This document shows positions 1-17,683 of a stretch of DNA of 64,000 bases, one piece after another. The notes beneath the pieces were generated by a model. That model had not been told where the DNA came from. It ran no database searches and saw only the letters and a list, made by a program, of their open reading frames with translations. How positions within the stretch are numbered: position 1 is the stretch's first letter; each line of letters starts with the position of its first letter. The DNA is from an uncultured Chloroflexota bacterium (GTDB taxonomy: Bacteria > Chloroflexota > UBA11872). Made by a program: the position numbers and the translations under genes. The stretch spans positions 2,480,127 through 2,544,126 of the forward strand of contig OY282448.1 of assembly GCA_958296175.1 (NCBI GenBank), written 5' to 3'.

Positions 1-741
1 GCGGCGCCCTCGGGTCGCGGGTCGGGAGACGGATTCGCCCAACAGCCGCTCGGCGTCCCGCGCGTTTCCGCGGTGCACCCAGCCTTTGACGCCAATGCGG
101 CCGGCCGTCGTGCGCGCTTCGGTGGCGCCGTAGTCGATGTCGGCGTCGAGGGTCTGGAGCGGCACGGTGCCGAGCAGTTCGAATTCGCTGCGCGACATTT
201 CGCGCCCGCCCAACCGGCCGCTGACCATGATCTTGACGCCCAGGGCGCCCGCCCGCATGGTGCGCTCGGCGGTCATCTTGATGGCGCGCCGGAACGAGAC
301 GCGGCGTTCGAGCTGGTCGGCGACGTTGCGCACCACCAGGAAGGCGTCCAGTTCCGGCTGGCCGATTTCCTCCACGTCCACGTCCACGCGCTTGCCGGTG
401 CGGCGTTCGATGCGGTTCTGAATTTCTTCGCGGTTGCTGCCGCCGCGCCCGATCACAATGCCCGGGCGAGCGGTGTGGATGACCACGCGCACGCGGCTGA
501 CCTGGCGTTCGATTTCGATCTTGGAGACGCCGGCGCCGTAGCTGCCGCGCCGCCGACCGCCGCGGCGCGAATCCTGGCGCGAGTCGCGCGCGCTGGGCGA
601 CTCGAGGTAGCTCCGGATCAGCCCGCGAATTTCCAGGTCTTCCAGCAGCAGCTCGGTGTAGTCGCGGTCGGCGTACCAGGTGCTTTCCCAGCGCGTGGTG
701 TGGCCCAGCCGGTAGCCCATGGGGTGAACTTTGCGTCCCAT
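1..741 (-). CDS. rpsC: 30S ribosomal protein S3 (partial, runs off left edge)
   Basis: Small-subunit head protein that binds 16S rRNA and lines the mRNA entry channel. The start is the ATG at 741, giving MGRKVHPMGYRLG, the usual S3 N terminus. A KH domain follows with the GxxG loop in RPGIVIGRGG (residues about 93-101), and the C-terminal S3 domain (KIMVSGRLGGREMSR) is present. All 247 codons visible here are open and the stop lies beyond base 1, so the protein is almost complete. Residues about 50-70 form an Arg/Ser/Gly-rich stretch between the first helices and the KH core that is longer than in E. coli S3. The gene starts 2 nt after the rplV stop, so it is translationally linked in the S10 operon. 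Confidence 0.97.
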   Translation of the reverse strand, partial: MGRKVHPMGYRLGHTTRWESTWYADRDYTELLLEDLEIRGLIRSYLESPSARDSRQDSRRGGRRRGSYGAGVSKIEIERQVSRVRVVIHTARPGIVIGRGGSNREEIQNRIERRTGKRVDVDVEEIGQPELDAFLVVRNVADQLERRVSFRRAIKMTAERTMRAGALGVKIMVSGRLGGREMSRSEFELLGTVPLQTLDADIDYGATEARTTAGRIGVKGWVHRGNARDAERLLGESVSRPATRGRR

Positions 742-743
742 GG

Positions 744-1082
744 CTATGCCGACCCGTCGTCCACGGTCACGGTGATGTGCCCGGAGCGCTTGAGATACGT
801 CCCGACCCGCCCTCGCGAACGGAACCGAAAGCGTTTGAGCGACGGCCCATCGTTCACCTCCACCGCGCTGAGCCGCAGGGTGTCGCGGTCCAGCGCGTAG
901 TTGTGTTCCGCGTTGGCCGCGGCTGACTTGACCACTTTGGCAATCTCGGCCGCGGCGCGGTTGGGCATGAAGGCCAGGGCGGCCAGCGCCTCGTCGATGC
1001 GCAGGCCGGCCAGCTCGCGCGCGACGGCGCGCGCGCGTTGGGGCGACATGCGCACGAACTTTGCGGTGGCCGACACTTCCAT
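744..1082 (-). CDS. rplV: 50S ribosomal protein L22
   Basis: Large-subunit protein whose beta-hairpin reaches into the peptide exit tunnel. The 112-residue product starts MEVSATAKFVRMSPQRAR and contains the conserved core around KVVKSAAANAEHNYALD. The C-terminal block LKRFRFRSRGRVGTYLKRSGHITVTV matches the L22 tail in type, although the usual macrolide-loop sequence is somewhat diverged. An upstream in-frame ATG at 1271 would add a low-complexity extension overlapping rpsS, so the ATG at 1082 is chosen: it sits 2 nt after the rpsS stop and gives the family's usual length. Confidence 0.97.
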   Translation of the reverse strand: MEVSATAKFVRMSPQRARAVARELAGLRIDEALAALAFMPNRAAAEIAKVVKSAAANAEHNYALDRDTLRLSAVEVNDGPSLKRFRFRSRGRVGTYLKRSGHITVTVDDGSA

Positions 1083-1084
1083 CG

Positions 1085-1369
1085 TCAGCGTCCCATCGGT
1101 GCGGACGAGCGCCCGCCGGCGTGGCTGCGAAACGTGCGCGTGGGGGCGAACTCGCCGAGGCGGTGCCCCACCATGTTCTCGGAAATGTAGATGGGCACGT
1201 GGCGGCGGCCGTCGTGCACGGCGATCGTCAAGCCCACCATGTCGGGATGGATGACGCTGGCGCGGCTCCACGTGCGCACGACCTGCTTCTGCCGGCTGCG
1301 GGCGGCCTCGGCAACCCGCTTTTCGAGCTTCGGGTGGATGTACCAGCCCTTCTTAGTGCTGCGTGACAT
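1085..1369 (-). CDS. rpsS: 30S ribosomal protein S19
   Basis: Forms the S13-S19 complex in the head of the small subunit. The 94-residue product begins [19 protein letters not shown]. It carries the S19 signature around [22 protein letters not shown] and ends [17 protein letters not shown], the canonical C terminus. The length is typical. It lies between rplB (8 nt upstream) and rplV (2 nt downstream), the standard S10-operon order. A longer reading frame that continues upstream through rplB is an antisense-like artefact of GC-rich coding and is not part of S19. Confidence 0.97.
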   Translation of the reverse strand: MSRSTKKGWYIHPKLEKRVAEAARSRQKQVVRTWSRASVIHPDMVGLTIAVHDGRRHVPIYISENMVGHRLGEFAPTRTFRSHAGGRSSAPMGR

Positions 1370-1377
1370 GAGGGGAC

Positions 1378-2211
1378 CTACCTGCGGTTCCGGCGGCGCA
1401 CGATGAACTTGTCGCTGGGGCGGCGGCCCACGCGCGTGCGGCGGCCTTGCGCGGGCAGGCCCCAGGGCGTCTTGGGCCCGGGCATTCCGACTGGCGCCTT
1501 GCCTTCGCCGCCGCCGTGCGGATGGTCGGCCGGGTTCATGGCGGCGCCGCGCACCTGGGGGCGGCGGCGGCGCCAGCGGACGCGGCCCGCCTTGCCCGCC
1601 GACTGGTTGCTGTGGTCCACGTTGCCCACACGCCCCACGGTGGCCATGCAGGTGTCGGCCACCAGCCGCGTCTCGCCGGAGGGCAGCCGCAGCGTGACCA
1701 TGCCGCGGTCTTTGGCCATGAGCTGGCAGCCCATGCCGGCCGACCGCACGAGCTGGGCGCCGCGGCCGGGCGTCATCTCCACGGCGTGGATTTCGGTGCC
1801 GGACGGGATGCGCGCCAACGGCAGGGCATTGCCCGGCCGCGGCTCGACGTCCGGGCCGGACACCAGTTCGCTGCCCACCTCCACGCTCAGCGGCGCCAGG
1901 ATGTAGCGCTTCTCGCCGTCGCGGTAGTGCAGCAGCGCAATGTGCGCGGAGCGGTTGGGGTCGTATTCGATGCTCGCCACCACGGCGGGCACGCCGGTCT
2001 TGTCCCGGCGCCAGTCGATCAGGCGGTACCGCCGCTTGGCCCCGCCGCCGCGGTGCCGCACCGTGATGCGGCCGGTGTTGTTGCGCCCGGCGTGGCGCGC
2101 CAGCGGCCGCAGCAGCTTCTTGAGCGGCCGGTGGCCGGACAGTTCCATGTTGTCCACGGCCACGTAGCCGCGACGGCCCGGCGAGGTTGGGTTGAAGGTG
2201 CGCAAGCCCAT
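1378..2211 (-). CDS. rplB: 50S ribosomal protein L2
   Basis: Primary 23S rRNA-binding protein needed for subunit association and peptidyl-transferase centre assembly. The 277-residue length is standard. The N-terminal OB-like half ([20 protein letters not shown]) is followed by the SH3-like half and the C-terminal extension [18 protein letters not shown], which contains the invariant GGG and the His of the peptidyl-transferase region. The start ATG at 2211 gives [15 protein letters not shown], close to the family's usual start. The gene follows rplW by 3 nt and precedes rpsS. Confidence 0.98.
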   Translation of the reverse strand: MGLRTFNPTSPGRRGYVAVDNMELSGHRPLKKLLRPLARHAGRNNTGRITVRHRGGGAKRRYRLIDWRRDKTGVPAVVASIEYDPNRSAHIALLHYRDGEKRYILAPLSVEVGSELVSGPDVEPRPGNALPLARIPSGTEIHAVEMTPGRGAQLVRSAGMGCQLMAKDRGMVTLRLPSGETRLVADTCMATVGRVGNVDHSNQSAGKAGRVRWRRRRPQVRGAAMNPADHPHGGGEGKAPVGMPGPKTPWGLPAQGRRTRVGRRPSDKFIVRRRNRR

Positions 2212-2214
2212 GGG

Positions 2215-2499
2215 TCAGGTTCCCGGGAAGATTTCGATGCTGTGGCCCTCGCCCAGCGTTACCACGGCTTTGCGCCAATCTGCGCGGTGCCCCTGGAAAC
2301 GGCCGAACCTGCGCGGTTTGCCGCGCACGTTCATAACGTTCACCCGGTTCACCTCCACGTGAAACATGGCTTCGACGGCGCGCGCCACGGCGTGTTTCGA
2401 CGCGCCGCGGGTCACTTCGAAGACGTACTGCCCCAGCTCGCCCAAGGCCGTGGATTTTTCGGTGACGATGGGGCGCACGATGACGTCGGCCGGATTCAT
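2215..2499 (-). CDS. rplW: 50S ribosomal protein L23
   Basis: Exit-tunnel rim protein that docks trigger factor and SRP. The 94-residue product begins [20 protein letters not shown], containing the diagnostic PIVTEKS motif. It continues [22 protein letters not shown] and [15 protein letters not shown], both typical of L23. The ATG overlaps the rplD stop by 4 nt (ATGA), indicating coupled translation. Length and order match the family. Confidence 0.97.
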   Translation of the reverse strand: MNPADVIVRPIVTEKSTALGELGQYVFEVTRGASKHAVARAVEAMFHVEVNRVNVMNVRGKPRRFGRFQGHRADWRKAVVTLGEGHSIEIFPGT

Positions 2500-3104
2500 G
2501 CGCCCACCCGCGCGCGCAAGGCGTCCAACGCCGGCGGGCTGGTGACGACGTGGTCGGCCGCGGCGATGTCGTAGAAGCCGAGCGAGTCGGCGCGCGCCAC
2601 GCTCAGGTTGGGGATGTTGCGGGAGGAGCGGCGCAGGTCATCGGGCGGGTCGACGTCCACCAGCAGCACCCGGCCGTGCAGCCCGGTGCGCTGCAGCCAG
2701 GCGGCGCGGTCGCGCGTCTTGGGCGAGTCGCCCCAGTCGTCCGCAATGCTCAGCCGCTGCTCGGCCGCCATGGCGGCCAGCAGGCCGCGCACTGCCTGGC
2801 GGCGTTCTTTCTTGTTCATGGAGGCGCGGCGCCGGCCCGGCGTGGGGCCGAAGGCGACGCCGCCGCCGCGGCGCACGGGCGAGCTGCTGCTGCCGGCGCG
2901 CGCGCGGCCCGTGCCCTTTTGCCGGTAGAGCTTGGCCGTGCTGGCGGTCACCTCGCCGCGGCTCTTGGTCGCCGCGGTGCCCTGGCTCTGGTTGACGGCG
3001 TGCGTGAGCAGGGCGCGCTGCATGAGTTCCGGCGAGACGTCGGGAGCGCCGAACTGGTCGTGGGCGACCGGCGCAATCGCCGCGGGCTCGTGCGCAGCGG
3101 TCAT
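2496..3104 (-). CDS. rplD: 50S ribosomal protein L4
   Basis: Large-subunit protein with an internal loop that reaches the exit tunnel; in E. coli it also represses its own operon. The 202-residue product contains the L4 loop around [20 protein letters not shown] and [14 protein letters not shown], followed by the alpha/beta core. The ATG at 3104 overlaps the rplC stop by 4 nt, and the stop overlaps the rplW start by 4 nt. The short stretch before [20 protein letters not shown] is diverged from E. coli but of normal length. Confidence 0.97.
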   Translation of the reverse strand: MTAAHEPAAIAPVAHDQFGAPDVSPELMQRALLTHAVNQSQGTAATKSRGEVTASTAKLYRQKGTGRARAGSSSSPVRRGGGVAFGPTPGRRRASMNKKERRQAVRGLLAAMAAEQRLSIADDWGDSPKTRDRAAWLQRTGLHGRVLLVDVDPPDDLRRSSRNIPNLSVARADSLGFYDIAAADHVVTSPPALDALRARVGA

Positions 3105-3745
3105 CGGTCCGCGCTCCGCGTTCCGGCGCGCGCCGGGCGGATTTCGACCAGGGCGTTGCGCGGGCCGGGCACCGCGCCCAGCACCAGCAGCAGGCCGCGC
3201 GCGGCGTCGATCTTGGCCACGGTCAGGTTGCGCGCGGTCGTGCGCGCCGCGCCCATGCGCCCCGCCATGCGGGTGCCCTTGAACACGCGGCTGGGCGAAT
3301 TGCCCGCGCCCACCGACCCCGGCGCGCGCAGACGGTCGGACTGCCCGTGCGTGCGAGGCCCGCCGCGGAAGCCGTGGCGCTTGACCACGCCGGCGAAACC
3401 TTTGCCTTTGGATACGCCAACGACGTCGACCCTGGCGCCGAACTCCACGTTGGCGACGGTGAGCTCGTCGCCGACGGCCAGGCCGCTGGTGTCGGCGGTG
3501 CGGAACTCGCGCAGCGCCCGATAGGGGGGCAAGCTCCCCAGGTGGCCGCGCTCGGCGCGCGTCAGACGCCGCGGCTGGCCCGGGTCGAAACCCAGCTGCA
3601 CGGCGGTGTAGCCGTCGCGGTCAGCGCCGCGCACCTGGGTAACGCGGCAGGGCCCGGCCTGGATGACGGACACGCCCAGGGCGCGCCCGCGGTCGTCGAA
3701 GATCTGGGTCATGCCCAGCTTGCGTCCGATCAGTCCCACGGCCAT
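3101..3745 (-). CDS. rplC: 50S ribosomal protein L3
   Basis: Early-assembling 23S rRNA-binding protein near the peptidyl-transferase centre. The 214-residue product begins MAVGLIGRKLGMTQIFDDRG, the standard bacterial L3 N terminus. It carries VVGVSKGKGFAGVVKRHGF and PSRVFKGTRMAGRMG, the two most conserved L3 blocks. It starts 2 nt after the rpsJ stop and overlaps rplD by 4 nt. Nothing is missing relative to the family. Confidence 0.98.
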   Translation of the reverse strand: MAVGLIGRKLGMTQIFDDRGRALGVSVIQAGPCRVTQVRGADRDGYTAVQLGFDPGQPRRLTRAERGHLGSLPPYRALREFRTADTSGLAVGDELTVANVEFGARVDVVGVSKGKGFAGVVKRHGFRGGPRTHGQSDRLRAPGSVGAGNSPSRVFKGTRMAGRMGAARTTARNLTVAKIDAARGLLLVLGAVPGPRNALVEIRPARAGTRSADR

Positions 3746-3747
3746 GG

Positions 3748-4146
3748 CTAGGACTTGAGCTCGATGTCGACGCCCGCGGCGAGTTGCAGCCGCAGGAGCT
3801 CGTCCATCGTCTGTTGGGTGGGGTCGATCACGTCGATGAGGCGTTTGTGCGTGCGCATCTCGAACTGCTCGCGCGAGTCCTTGTCGATGAAGGGCGAGCG
3901 GATGACGGTCCAGGTCTTGCGTTCGGTCGGCAGCGGAATCGGGCCGCGCACGTCCGCACCCGTGCGCCCGGCGGTGTCGATGATGCGCCGCGCGGCGTCG
4001 TCCAGCACCCGATGGTCGTAGGACTTGAGGTGAATACGAATCCGCTGTGTGGGCGATTGGCGGCGCGAGCGCGCGGGTGGGCGGGGCCGCCCCGAGGGCG
4101 GGGCGGGCCTGGGCCGCTGGGTCGGTCGCGCGCGCGCTCGGGCCAT
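3748..4146 (-). CDS. rpsJ: 30S ribosomal protein S10 with N-terminal Arg/Pro extension
   Basis: Small-subunit head protein and, in other bacteria, NusE of transcription antitermination complexes. The S10 core starts near residue 33 with [17 protein letters not shown] and is complete to ...VDIELKS. It is preceded by about 30 residues made almost only of Arg, Pro, Ala and Ser. No ATG, GTG or TTG lies between the ATG at 4146 and the core, so the extension appears to be real. It begins 4 nt after the tuf stop. The extension could contact rRNA or be removed; the sequence does not say. Confidence 0.95.
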   Translation of the reverse strand: MARARARPTQRPRPAPPSGRPRPPARSRRQSPTQRIRIHLKSYDHRVLDDAARRIIDTAGRTGADVRGPIPLPTERKTWTVIRSPFIDKDSREQFEMRTHKRLIDVIDPTQQTMDELLRLQLAAGVDIELKS

Positions 4147-4150
4147 GGGA

Positions 4151-5353
4151 TTACGTGACGATCGAGGTGACGATGCCGGCGCCGACGGTCACGCCGCCTT
4201 CACGGATGGCGAAGTTCACGCCGTCTTCCAGCGCGATGGGCTGGTGGAGGCGCACGGTCATTTCCACGTTGTCGCCCGGAACGACCATCTCGGCGCCGTC
4301 CGGCAAGTCGATTTCGCCGGTGACGTCGGTGGTGCGGATGTAGAACTGCGGGCGGTAGCCCTTGAAGAAGGGGGTGTGGCGCCCGCCTTCGTCCTTGGTC
4401 AGCACGTAGACCTGCGCTTTGAACTCGGTGTGCGGGGTGATGGAGCCGCGCGCCGCCAGCACCATGCCGCGCTGGACGTGGTCGCGTTCGACGCCGCGCA
4501 GCAGGCAGCCCACGTTGTCGCCGGCCACGCCCTCGTCCAGGGTCTTGCGGAACATTTCCACGCCGGTCACGACGCGTTGGTCGATCTCGTTGCGCATGCC
4601 CACGATGTCGATGACATCGCCGGTGAGCACCTTGCCGCGCTCGATGCGGCCCGTGACGACGGTACCGCGGCCCTTGATGCCGAAGACGTCTTCCACCGGC
4701 ATGAGGAAGGGCTGGTCGACCGGGCGTTCGGGCTGCGGGATGTAGGAGTCCACGGCCTCCATGAGTTCGAGAATCGGCTGGTATTCGGGCGCGTCGATGT
4801 CGGTGCTGTCGCTCTCCAGCGCCGCCAGGGCGCTGCCCTGGATGATGGGCGCCTCGTCGCCGTCGAACTCGTACTTGTTGAGCAGGTCGCGCAGTTCGAG
4901 CTCCGAGAGCTCCAGCAGCTCTTCGTCGTCCACCAGGTCCACCTTGTTCAGGAAGACCGTGACGGCGGGGACGTCCACCTGGCGGGCCAGCAGGACGTGC
5001 TCGAACGTCTGGGGCATGGGGCCGTCGTCGGCGCCTACGACCAGGATTGCGCCGTCCATTTGGGCGGCGCCGGTGATCATGTTCTTGATGTAGTCGCGGT
5101 GGCCTGGCGCGTCGATGTGCGCGTAGTGCCGCTTCTCGGTTTCGTACTCGGCGTGGGTGATGGAGATGGTGATCCCGCGTTCCTTCTCCTCCGGCGCGCG
5201 GTCGATCTCGTCGAAGGCCATGAAGTCGGCCAGGCCCTTGAGCGCCAGCACCTTGGTGATGGCTGCCGTCAGGGTGGTCTTGCCGTGGTCGACGTGGCCA
5301 ATCGTGCCGACGTTGAGATGCGGCTTGGTTCGCTCGAAATGTTCGCGTGCCAT
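4151..5353 (-). CDS. tuf: Elongation factor Tu
   Basis: GTPase that delivers aminoacyl-tRNA to the ribosomal A site. The 400-residue product starts [20 protein letters not shown] at an ATG preceded by an AGGAG-type site. The G1 motif is GHVDHGKT, the G3 box is DAPGH within [14 protein letters not shown], and G4 is NKVD. Most bacterial EF-Tu proteins have DCPGHADYVKNM, so the Ala/Arg variant is notable and is, to my knowledge, seen in Chloroflexota. Domains II and III are complete, ending [21 protein letters not shown]. It lies between fusA and rpsJ, the classical str-to-S10 junction. Confidence 0.98.
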   Translation of the reverse strand: MAREHFERTKPHLNVGTIGHVDHGKTTLTAAITKVLALKGLADFMAFDEIDRAPEEKERGITISITHAEYETEKRHYAHIDAPGHRDYIKNMITGAAQMDGAILVVGADDGPMPQTFEHVLLARQVDVPAVTVFLNKVDLVDDEELLELSELELRDLLNKYEFDGDEAPIIQGSALAALESDSTDIDAPEYQPILELMEAVDSYIPQPERPVDQPFLMPVEDVFGIKGRGTVVTGRIERGKVLTGDVIDIVGMRNEIDQRVVTGVEMFRKTLDEGVAGDNVGCLLRGVERDHVQRGMVLAARGSITPHTEFKAQVYVLTKDEGGRHTPFFKGYRPQFYIRTTDVTGEIDLPDGAEMVVPGDNVEMTVRLHQPIALEDGVNFAIREGGVTVGAGIVTSIVT

Positions 5354-5381
5354 TCGCTCCTGAGCTCCTGGGAAGGCGCGG

Positions 5382-7454
5382 TTACGAAACCGGCGCCAGT
5401 GGTCTCCCTGCGGCGTCCGTCTGAGTGGACGCCGCGTAATGCGAAAACTCCATCGAAAACGTTCCGCGCCCCTGCGTCGAGGAACGCAACTCGTTAGCGT
5501 ACCCGAACATGGAGGCAAGCGGTACCTCAGCTTCGACAATGTGCGAGCCGCCGCGCAGGTCGGTGCCCAGAATCGTGCCGCGCTTGGCGGCCAGCCCGGC
5601 CAGCACCTCGCCCACGTAGTCTTCGGGCACGACCGCCTGCACGGACATCAGCGGCTCCATCACGTCGGTGCGCGCGCGCTGCAGCGCGTCGGCAACCGCC
5701 ATGGCGCCGGCAATCTCGAAGGCAATGTCGGACGAGTCGACGTCGTGGAAGGAGCCGTCGACGATGGTGATGCGCACGTCGGTGACGGGCATGCCGTGCA
5801 GGCCGCTGGTGAGACCGCGGCGCGCGCCGCGCTCGGCGGACGGGATGAACTGCACGGGGATGGCGCCGCCCACGATGCGCTGCTCGACTTCGACGCCGCT
5901 GCCGACCGGCAAGGGCTCCAGTTCCGCGACCACGTCGCCGTACTGCCCGCGGCCGCCGCTCTGGCGGACGAAGCGCCCGCGGCCTCTGGAGGCTTTGCGG
6001 GGCCGCTCGCGGTAGGACACCTGCGGGCGGCCGATGTTGGCGCCGACGCGGTATTCGCGCAGCAGCCGGTCCACGATGACTTCGAGGTGCAGCTCGCCCA
6101 TGCCGGCGATCAGCGTTTGCCCTGTTTCTTCGTCGGCGCTGATCTGGAAGGTGGGGTCTTCGTCGCCCAGCCGGCGCAGCGCGTCGATGATCTTGTCCTG
6201 ATCGACGCGGCTCTTGGGCTCGATTGCGATGGTGACGACGGGGTCCGGGAAGGTGATGGACTCCAGCTGGATGGGATATCTGGGGTCGGTGAGCGTGTCG
6301 CCGGTGTTGGCGCCGCGCACGCCCACGGCGGCCAGGATGTCGCCGTACTGGATGGTGCCCTTGACCTCTTCGCGTTTGTCGGCGTGCATGCGCAGCACGC
6401 GCGTCAGGCGCTCGCGCTTGCCCGAGGCGGCGTTGAGCACCGTGCCGCCCGGCTCGATCGAGCCGGAGTAGACGCGGAAGTAGGCCAGCTTGCCAGCGTG
6501 CGGGTCGGCAACGATCTTGAAGGCGATGGCCGAGAACGGGTCGTCGAGCGACGGGCGGCGTTGTTCCTCGTCGCCGGTCTTGGGGTTGACCCCGGTCACG
6601 GCCGGGACGTCCAGCGGCGAGGGGAGATAGGCGGTGATGGCGTTCAACAGGGGTTCGACGCCTTTGTTGCGCAGCGCCGACCCCATGAGCACCGGCACGC
6701 CCTGCGCCGACACGGTCATCTGGCGCAGCGCCGCGCGCAGCTCGTCGGCGGAAAGCTCCTGGCCGTCGAGAAACTTGACGGCAACGTCGTCGTCCAGCTC
6801 GGCCAGCGCTTCGACGAGTCGGTCGCGCGCGGCGGCGGCATCCGCTGCCAGGTCGGCCGGAATGGGGATAGTTTCGGGCTCGCCCTGCCGATCCGCGGGC
6901 CAGCGAAGGGCCCGCATGTCGACCAGGTCCACCACGCCTTCGAAGTCTGTCTCGAACCCGATGGGCATCTGCACCGGGACGGGGTTGCCGCCCAGCTGGT
7001 CGCGGATGGAGTCCACGGCGTCCTGGAAGCTGGCGCCGCGCCGGTCCATCTTGTTGATGAAAGCCACGCGCGGGACGCTGTGGCGGTCGGCCTGCCGCCA
7101 GACGGTTTCGGACTGAGGCTCGACGCCGTTGACGGCGTCGAAGACCACCACACCGCCGTCGAGCACGCGCAGCGAGCGTTCCACTTCGGCGGTGAAGTCC
7201 ACGTGGCCGGGGGTGTCGATAATGTTGATGCGGTGGCCGTTCCAGAAGGCGGTGGTGGCGGCGGCCACGATGGTGATGCCGCGTTCGCGCTCCTGCGCCA
7301 TCCAGTCCATCTGGGCGTTGCCGTCGTGGACCTCGCCCACGCGGTGAATGCGCCCGCAGAAGAAGAGGATGCGCTCGGTGGTGGTGGTTTTGCCGGCGTC
7401 GATATGCGCAATGATTCCAATATTGCGCGTACGAGCGATATCCATCGGGTCCAT
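5382..7454 (-). CDS. fusA: Elongation factor G
   Basis: Translocase GTPase of protein synthesis, 690 residues from the ATG at 7454 ([20 protein letters not shown]). A second ATG 9 nt downstream is an equally possible start; an upstream in-frame ATG at 7628 would run into rpsG and is rejected. The G1 motif is [11 protein letters not shown]3 is DTPGHVDF and G4 is NKMDR. Domains II-V follow, including [14 protein letters not shown] and the C-terminal [20 protein letters not shown], all canonical. No strong Shine-Dalgarno is visible. It lies 26 nt after rpsG and 28 nt before tuf. Confidence 0.97.
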   Translation of the reverse strand: MDPMDIARTRNIGIIAHIDAGKTTTTERILFFCGRIHRVGEVHDGNAQMDWMAQERERGITIVAAATTAFWNGHRINIIDTPGHVDFTAEVERSLRVLDGGVVVFDAVNGVEPQSETVWRQADRHSVPRVAFINKMDRRGASFQDAVDSIRDQLGGNPVPVQMPIGFETDFEGVVDLVDMRALRWPADRQGEPETIPIPADLAADAAAARDRLVEALAELDDDVAVKFLDGQELSADELRAALRQMTVSAQGVPVLMGSALRNKGVEPLLNAITAYLPSPLDVPAVTGVNPKTGDEEQRRPSLDDPFSAIAFKIVADPHAGKLAYFRVYSGSIEPGGTVLNAASGKRERLTRVLRMHADKREEVKGTIQYGDILAAVGVRGANTGDTLTDPRYPIQLESITFPDPVVTIAIEPKSRVDQDKIIDALRRLGDEDPTFQISADEETGQTLIAGMGELHLEVIVDRLLREYRVGANIGRPQVSYRERPRKASRGRGRFVRQSGGRGQYGDVVAELEPLPVGSGVEVEQRIVGGAIPVQFIPSAERGARRGLTSGLHGMPVTDVRITIVDGSFHDVDSSDIAFEIAGAMAVADALQRARTDVMEPLMSVQAVVPEDYVGEVLAGLAAKRGTILGTDLRGGSHIVEAEVPLASMFGYANELRSSTQGRGTFSMEFSHYAASTQTDAAGRPLAPVS

Positions 7455-7480
7455 GGCGGGGTCTTTTCGGGGGTCAGCGG

Positions 7481-7951
7481 CTAGTAGGCGTAGATCGCGA
7501 ACGCGCGGTTCGCCTCCGCCATGCGGTGCATTTCGTCGCGGCGCCGCACGGCGCCGCCCTGCCCCTGGGAGGCTTCCAGCAGCTCGGCGGCCAGGCGTTC
7601 GCGCATAGAGCGCCCACCGCGGCGGCACGCGGCGTCGATGAGCCAGCGCACGGCCAGCGAGTAGCGCCGGTCGCCGCGAATCTCGACCGGCACCTGGTAG
7701 TTGGCCCCCCCGACGCGGCGCGGCTTGACTTCGACCTGCGGCATGGCGTTGCGCACCGCTTCCTCGAACGCCTCGAGGGCGGGCGCGCCGGTGCGGGATT
7801 CCATGATGTCGAACGCGCCGTACACGGTGCGCTGGGCCAGCGACTTCTTGCCGTCGCGCATGACCTTGTTGATGAAGCGCTGCACGGTGCGGTTGTTGAA
7901 GCGCGGGTCAGGAGGAATGAGGCGCCGTTCGGGGCGCTTGCGCCGCGGCAT
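7481..7951 (-). CDS. rpsG: 30S ribosomal protein S7
   Basis: Nucleates assembly of the 30S head. The 156-residue product begins [20 protein letters not shown] and contains the S7 signature around [15 protein letters not shown] and [20 protein letters not shown]. It ends with the conserved helix [15 protein letters not shown]. The length matches the 156-residue bacterial norm. It follows rpsL by 77 nt, a gap with no recognised element, and precedes fusA by 26 nt. Confidence 0.98.
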   Translation of the reverse strand: MPRRKRPERRLIPPDPRFNNRTVQRFINKVMRDGKKSLAQRTVYGAFDIMESRTGAPALEAFEEAVRNAMPQVEVKPRRVGGANYQVPVEIRGDRRYSLAVRWLIDAACRRGGRSMRERLAAELLEASQGQGGAVRRRDEMHRMAEANRAFAIYAY

Positions 7952-8028
7952 CAGGCGCGGCCCGTCCGCAGGTCAACGCCGCCCGCAACGCCCGTCCTCC
8001 ACACAGCCATGGTTGCGTCTCGCCGGCG

Positions 8029-8442
<414 letters not shown>

Positions 8443-8533
8443 GCTGAATCCTAGGGGATGCCGTTGGTCACAGACACACGGGGCAAGGCACACCTTGCCC
8501 ACGTGCGGACGGTAGCACGGCGCAGGCGGCGCG

Positions 8534-13330
<4,797 letters not shown>

Positions 13331-13346
13331 TCGTTCGGGGCCTCCC

Positions 13347-17027
<3,681 letters not shown>

Positions 17028-17242
17028 GCAGTGCCTGCTCCTTTGTCCTTAGGACGAACGTGCGCCGCGGCGGCCAGGACGACCAGCGCGGCTGGGAATG
17101 GCGGGGGCGCGTGACGTCTGTGCGGCCGCGCACGCGCGAGGCGCGCAAACAGAGACGATGCGACGGCCAAGGCTGCCGGCGGCGACAAGTAACGTCAGCG
17201 CGGAGAGTCCGTTCCGAACATGTGGCAGCCGGACGCAAGACT

Positions 17243-17274
17243 AGCCAGCCAGCTCGGACAGATCGGCTGGCTGG
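17243..17274 (-). promoter_or_regulatory. Hairpin in the rpoB leader
   Basis: A 9-bp perfect inverted repeat (CCAGCCAGC at 17245-17253 pairing with GCTGGCTGG at 17266-17274) with a 12-nt loop lies in the roughly 300-nt untranslated leader between the proposed promoter and rpoB. No U-tract follows in the minus direction, so a simple terminator is unlikely. A role in attenuation or autoregulation is inference only. Confidence 0.45.
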
Positions 17275-17334
17275 CGTCTCTACAGAGGCGGGCCCGCGGC
17301 CGCGAAGCTATCGGGATTTCCTCACGTCGCGGCG

Positions 17335-17362
17335 AGTGTAGCACGCCGCCGGGGGCGGGCAA
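17335..17362 (-). promoter_or_regulatory. Candidate promoter of the rpoB-rpoC-str-S10 operon
   Basis: Reading the minus strand, TTGCCC (17362-17357) is followed after 16 nt by TACACT (17340-17335). A TGC directly before it makes an extended -10. Both boxes match sigma-70 consensus at four of six positions. It would give a start near 17328 and a leader of about 300 nt. This is the best sigma-70-like pair I found in the gap; no experiment is implied. Confidence 0.5.
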
Positions 17363-17450
17363 GGGGGTTTTTCTCGACGCGGCGGTTCTTTATCGGACTG
17401 TGGCCGCGCGGGGGACGCGGGATGATCGGCGGGGGCCGATGCCGCCAGAG

Positions 17451-17657
17451 CGGGATGCCGCCTGCGGGGGGAGTGAGGACTACAACACGGGCAGCCAGAG
17501 CAAGGGAGCGCGGGATTCCGCCTGCGGGGGTGAGGGTGACTGGGTCGGCGCCGTTCGTCGGTGCCACCCGGGATTCCGCCTGCGGGGGGAGTGAGGCGGC
17601 TCCTGCCCATCGCCCGCTGGGATGATTGTCGGGATTCCGCCTGCGGGGGGAGTGAGG
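17451..17657. CRISPR. CRISPR-like mini-array, four 28-nt repeats, no cas genes nearby
   Basis: Four copies of a 28-nt direct repeat beginning CGGGATTCCGCCTGCGGGGG start at 17451, 17511, 17569 and 17630. The first has one substitution and the second lacks 3 nt. They are separated by unrelated segments of 32, 33 and 33 nt. The repeat contains a short palindrome (CCGC-CT-GCGG). On the minus strand it reads as a C-run, GC core and ...ATCCCG end, resembling type I-E repeats in layout. No cas gene or A/T-rich leader is seen, and the array fills the rpoB-dprA gap. It may be a small orphan array or a different kind of spaced repeat. Confidence 0.45.
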
Positions 17658-17671
17658 GGCGGCGGCGGCGC

Positions 17672-17677
17672 TAGGCT
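17672..17677 (+). promoter_or_regulatory. Candidate -10 box for leaderless dprA transcript
   Basis: TAGGCT ends exactly 6 nt before the dprA ATG, the spacing expected when transcription starts at the A of the start codon. No Shine-Dalgarno is present upstream of this ATG, which fits leaderless translation. No convincing -35 box is seen; the region upstream is the last repeat of the array. Confidence 0.4.
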
Positions 17678-17683
17678 AGTGGC

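Noticed and set aside
1085..2278. Apparent fusion of a long N-terminal region to S19
   Set aside because: The upstream part is an out-of-frame reading of rplB with Arg/Pro/Ala composition; S19 is complete from 1369.
5439..7484. Long plus-strand frame antisense to fusA, and a similar one antisense to tuf (4049-5497)
   Set aside because: EF-G and EF-Tu on the minus strand are full length with all GTPase motifs; the antisense products have shadow composition.
17028..17334. L10-type or other known ribosomal-protein leader before rpoB
   Set aside because: There is a hairpin, but no match to a known leader consensus could be seen by eye.
17308..17683. Short frames encoding repeated PPAGGIP-type peptides across the array
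   Set aside because: The repeat period (58-61 nt) is not a constant multiple of three, so the frames shift between copies; this is non-coding repeat DNA.
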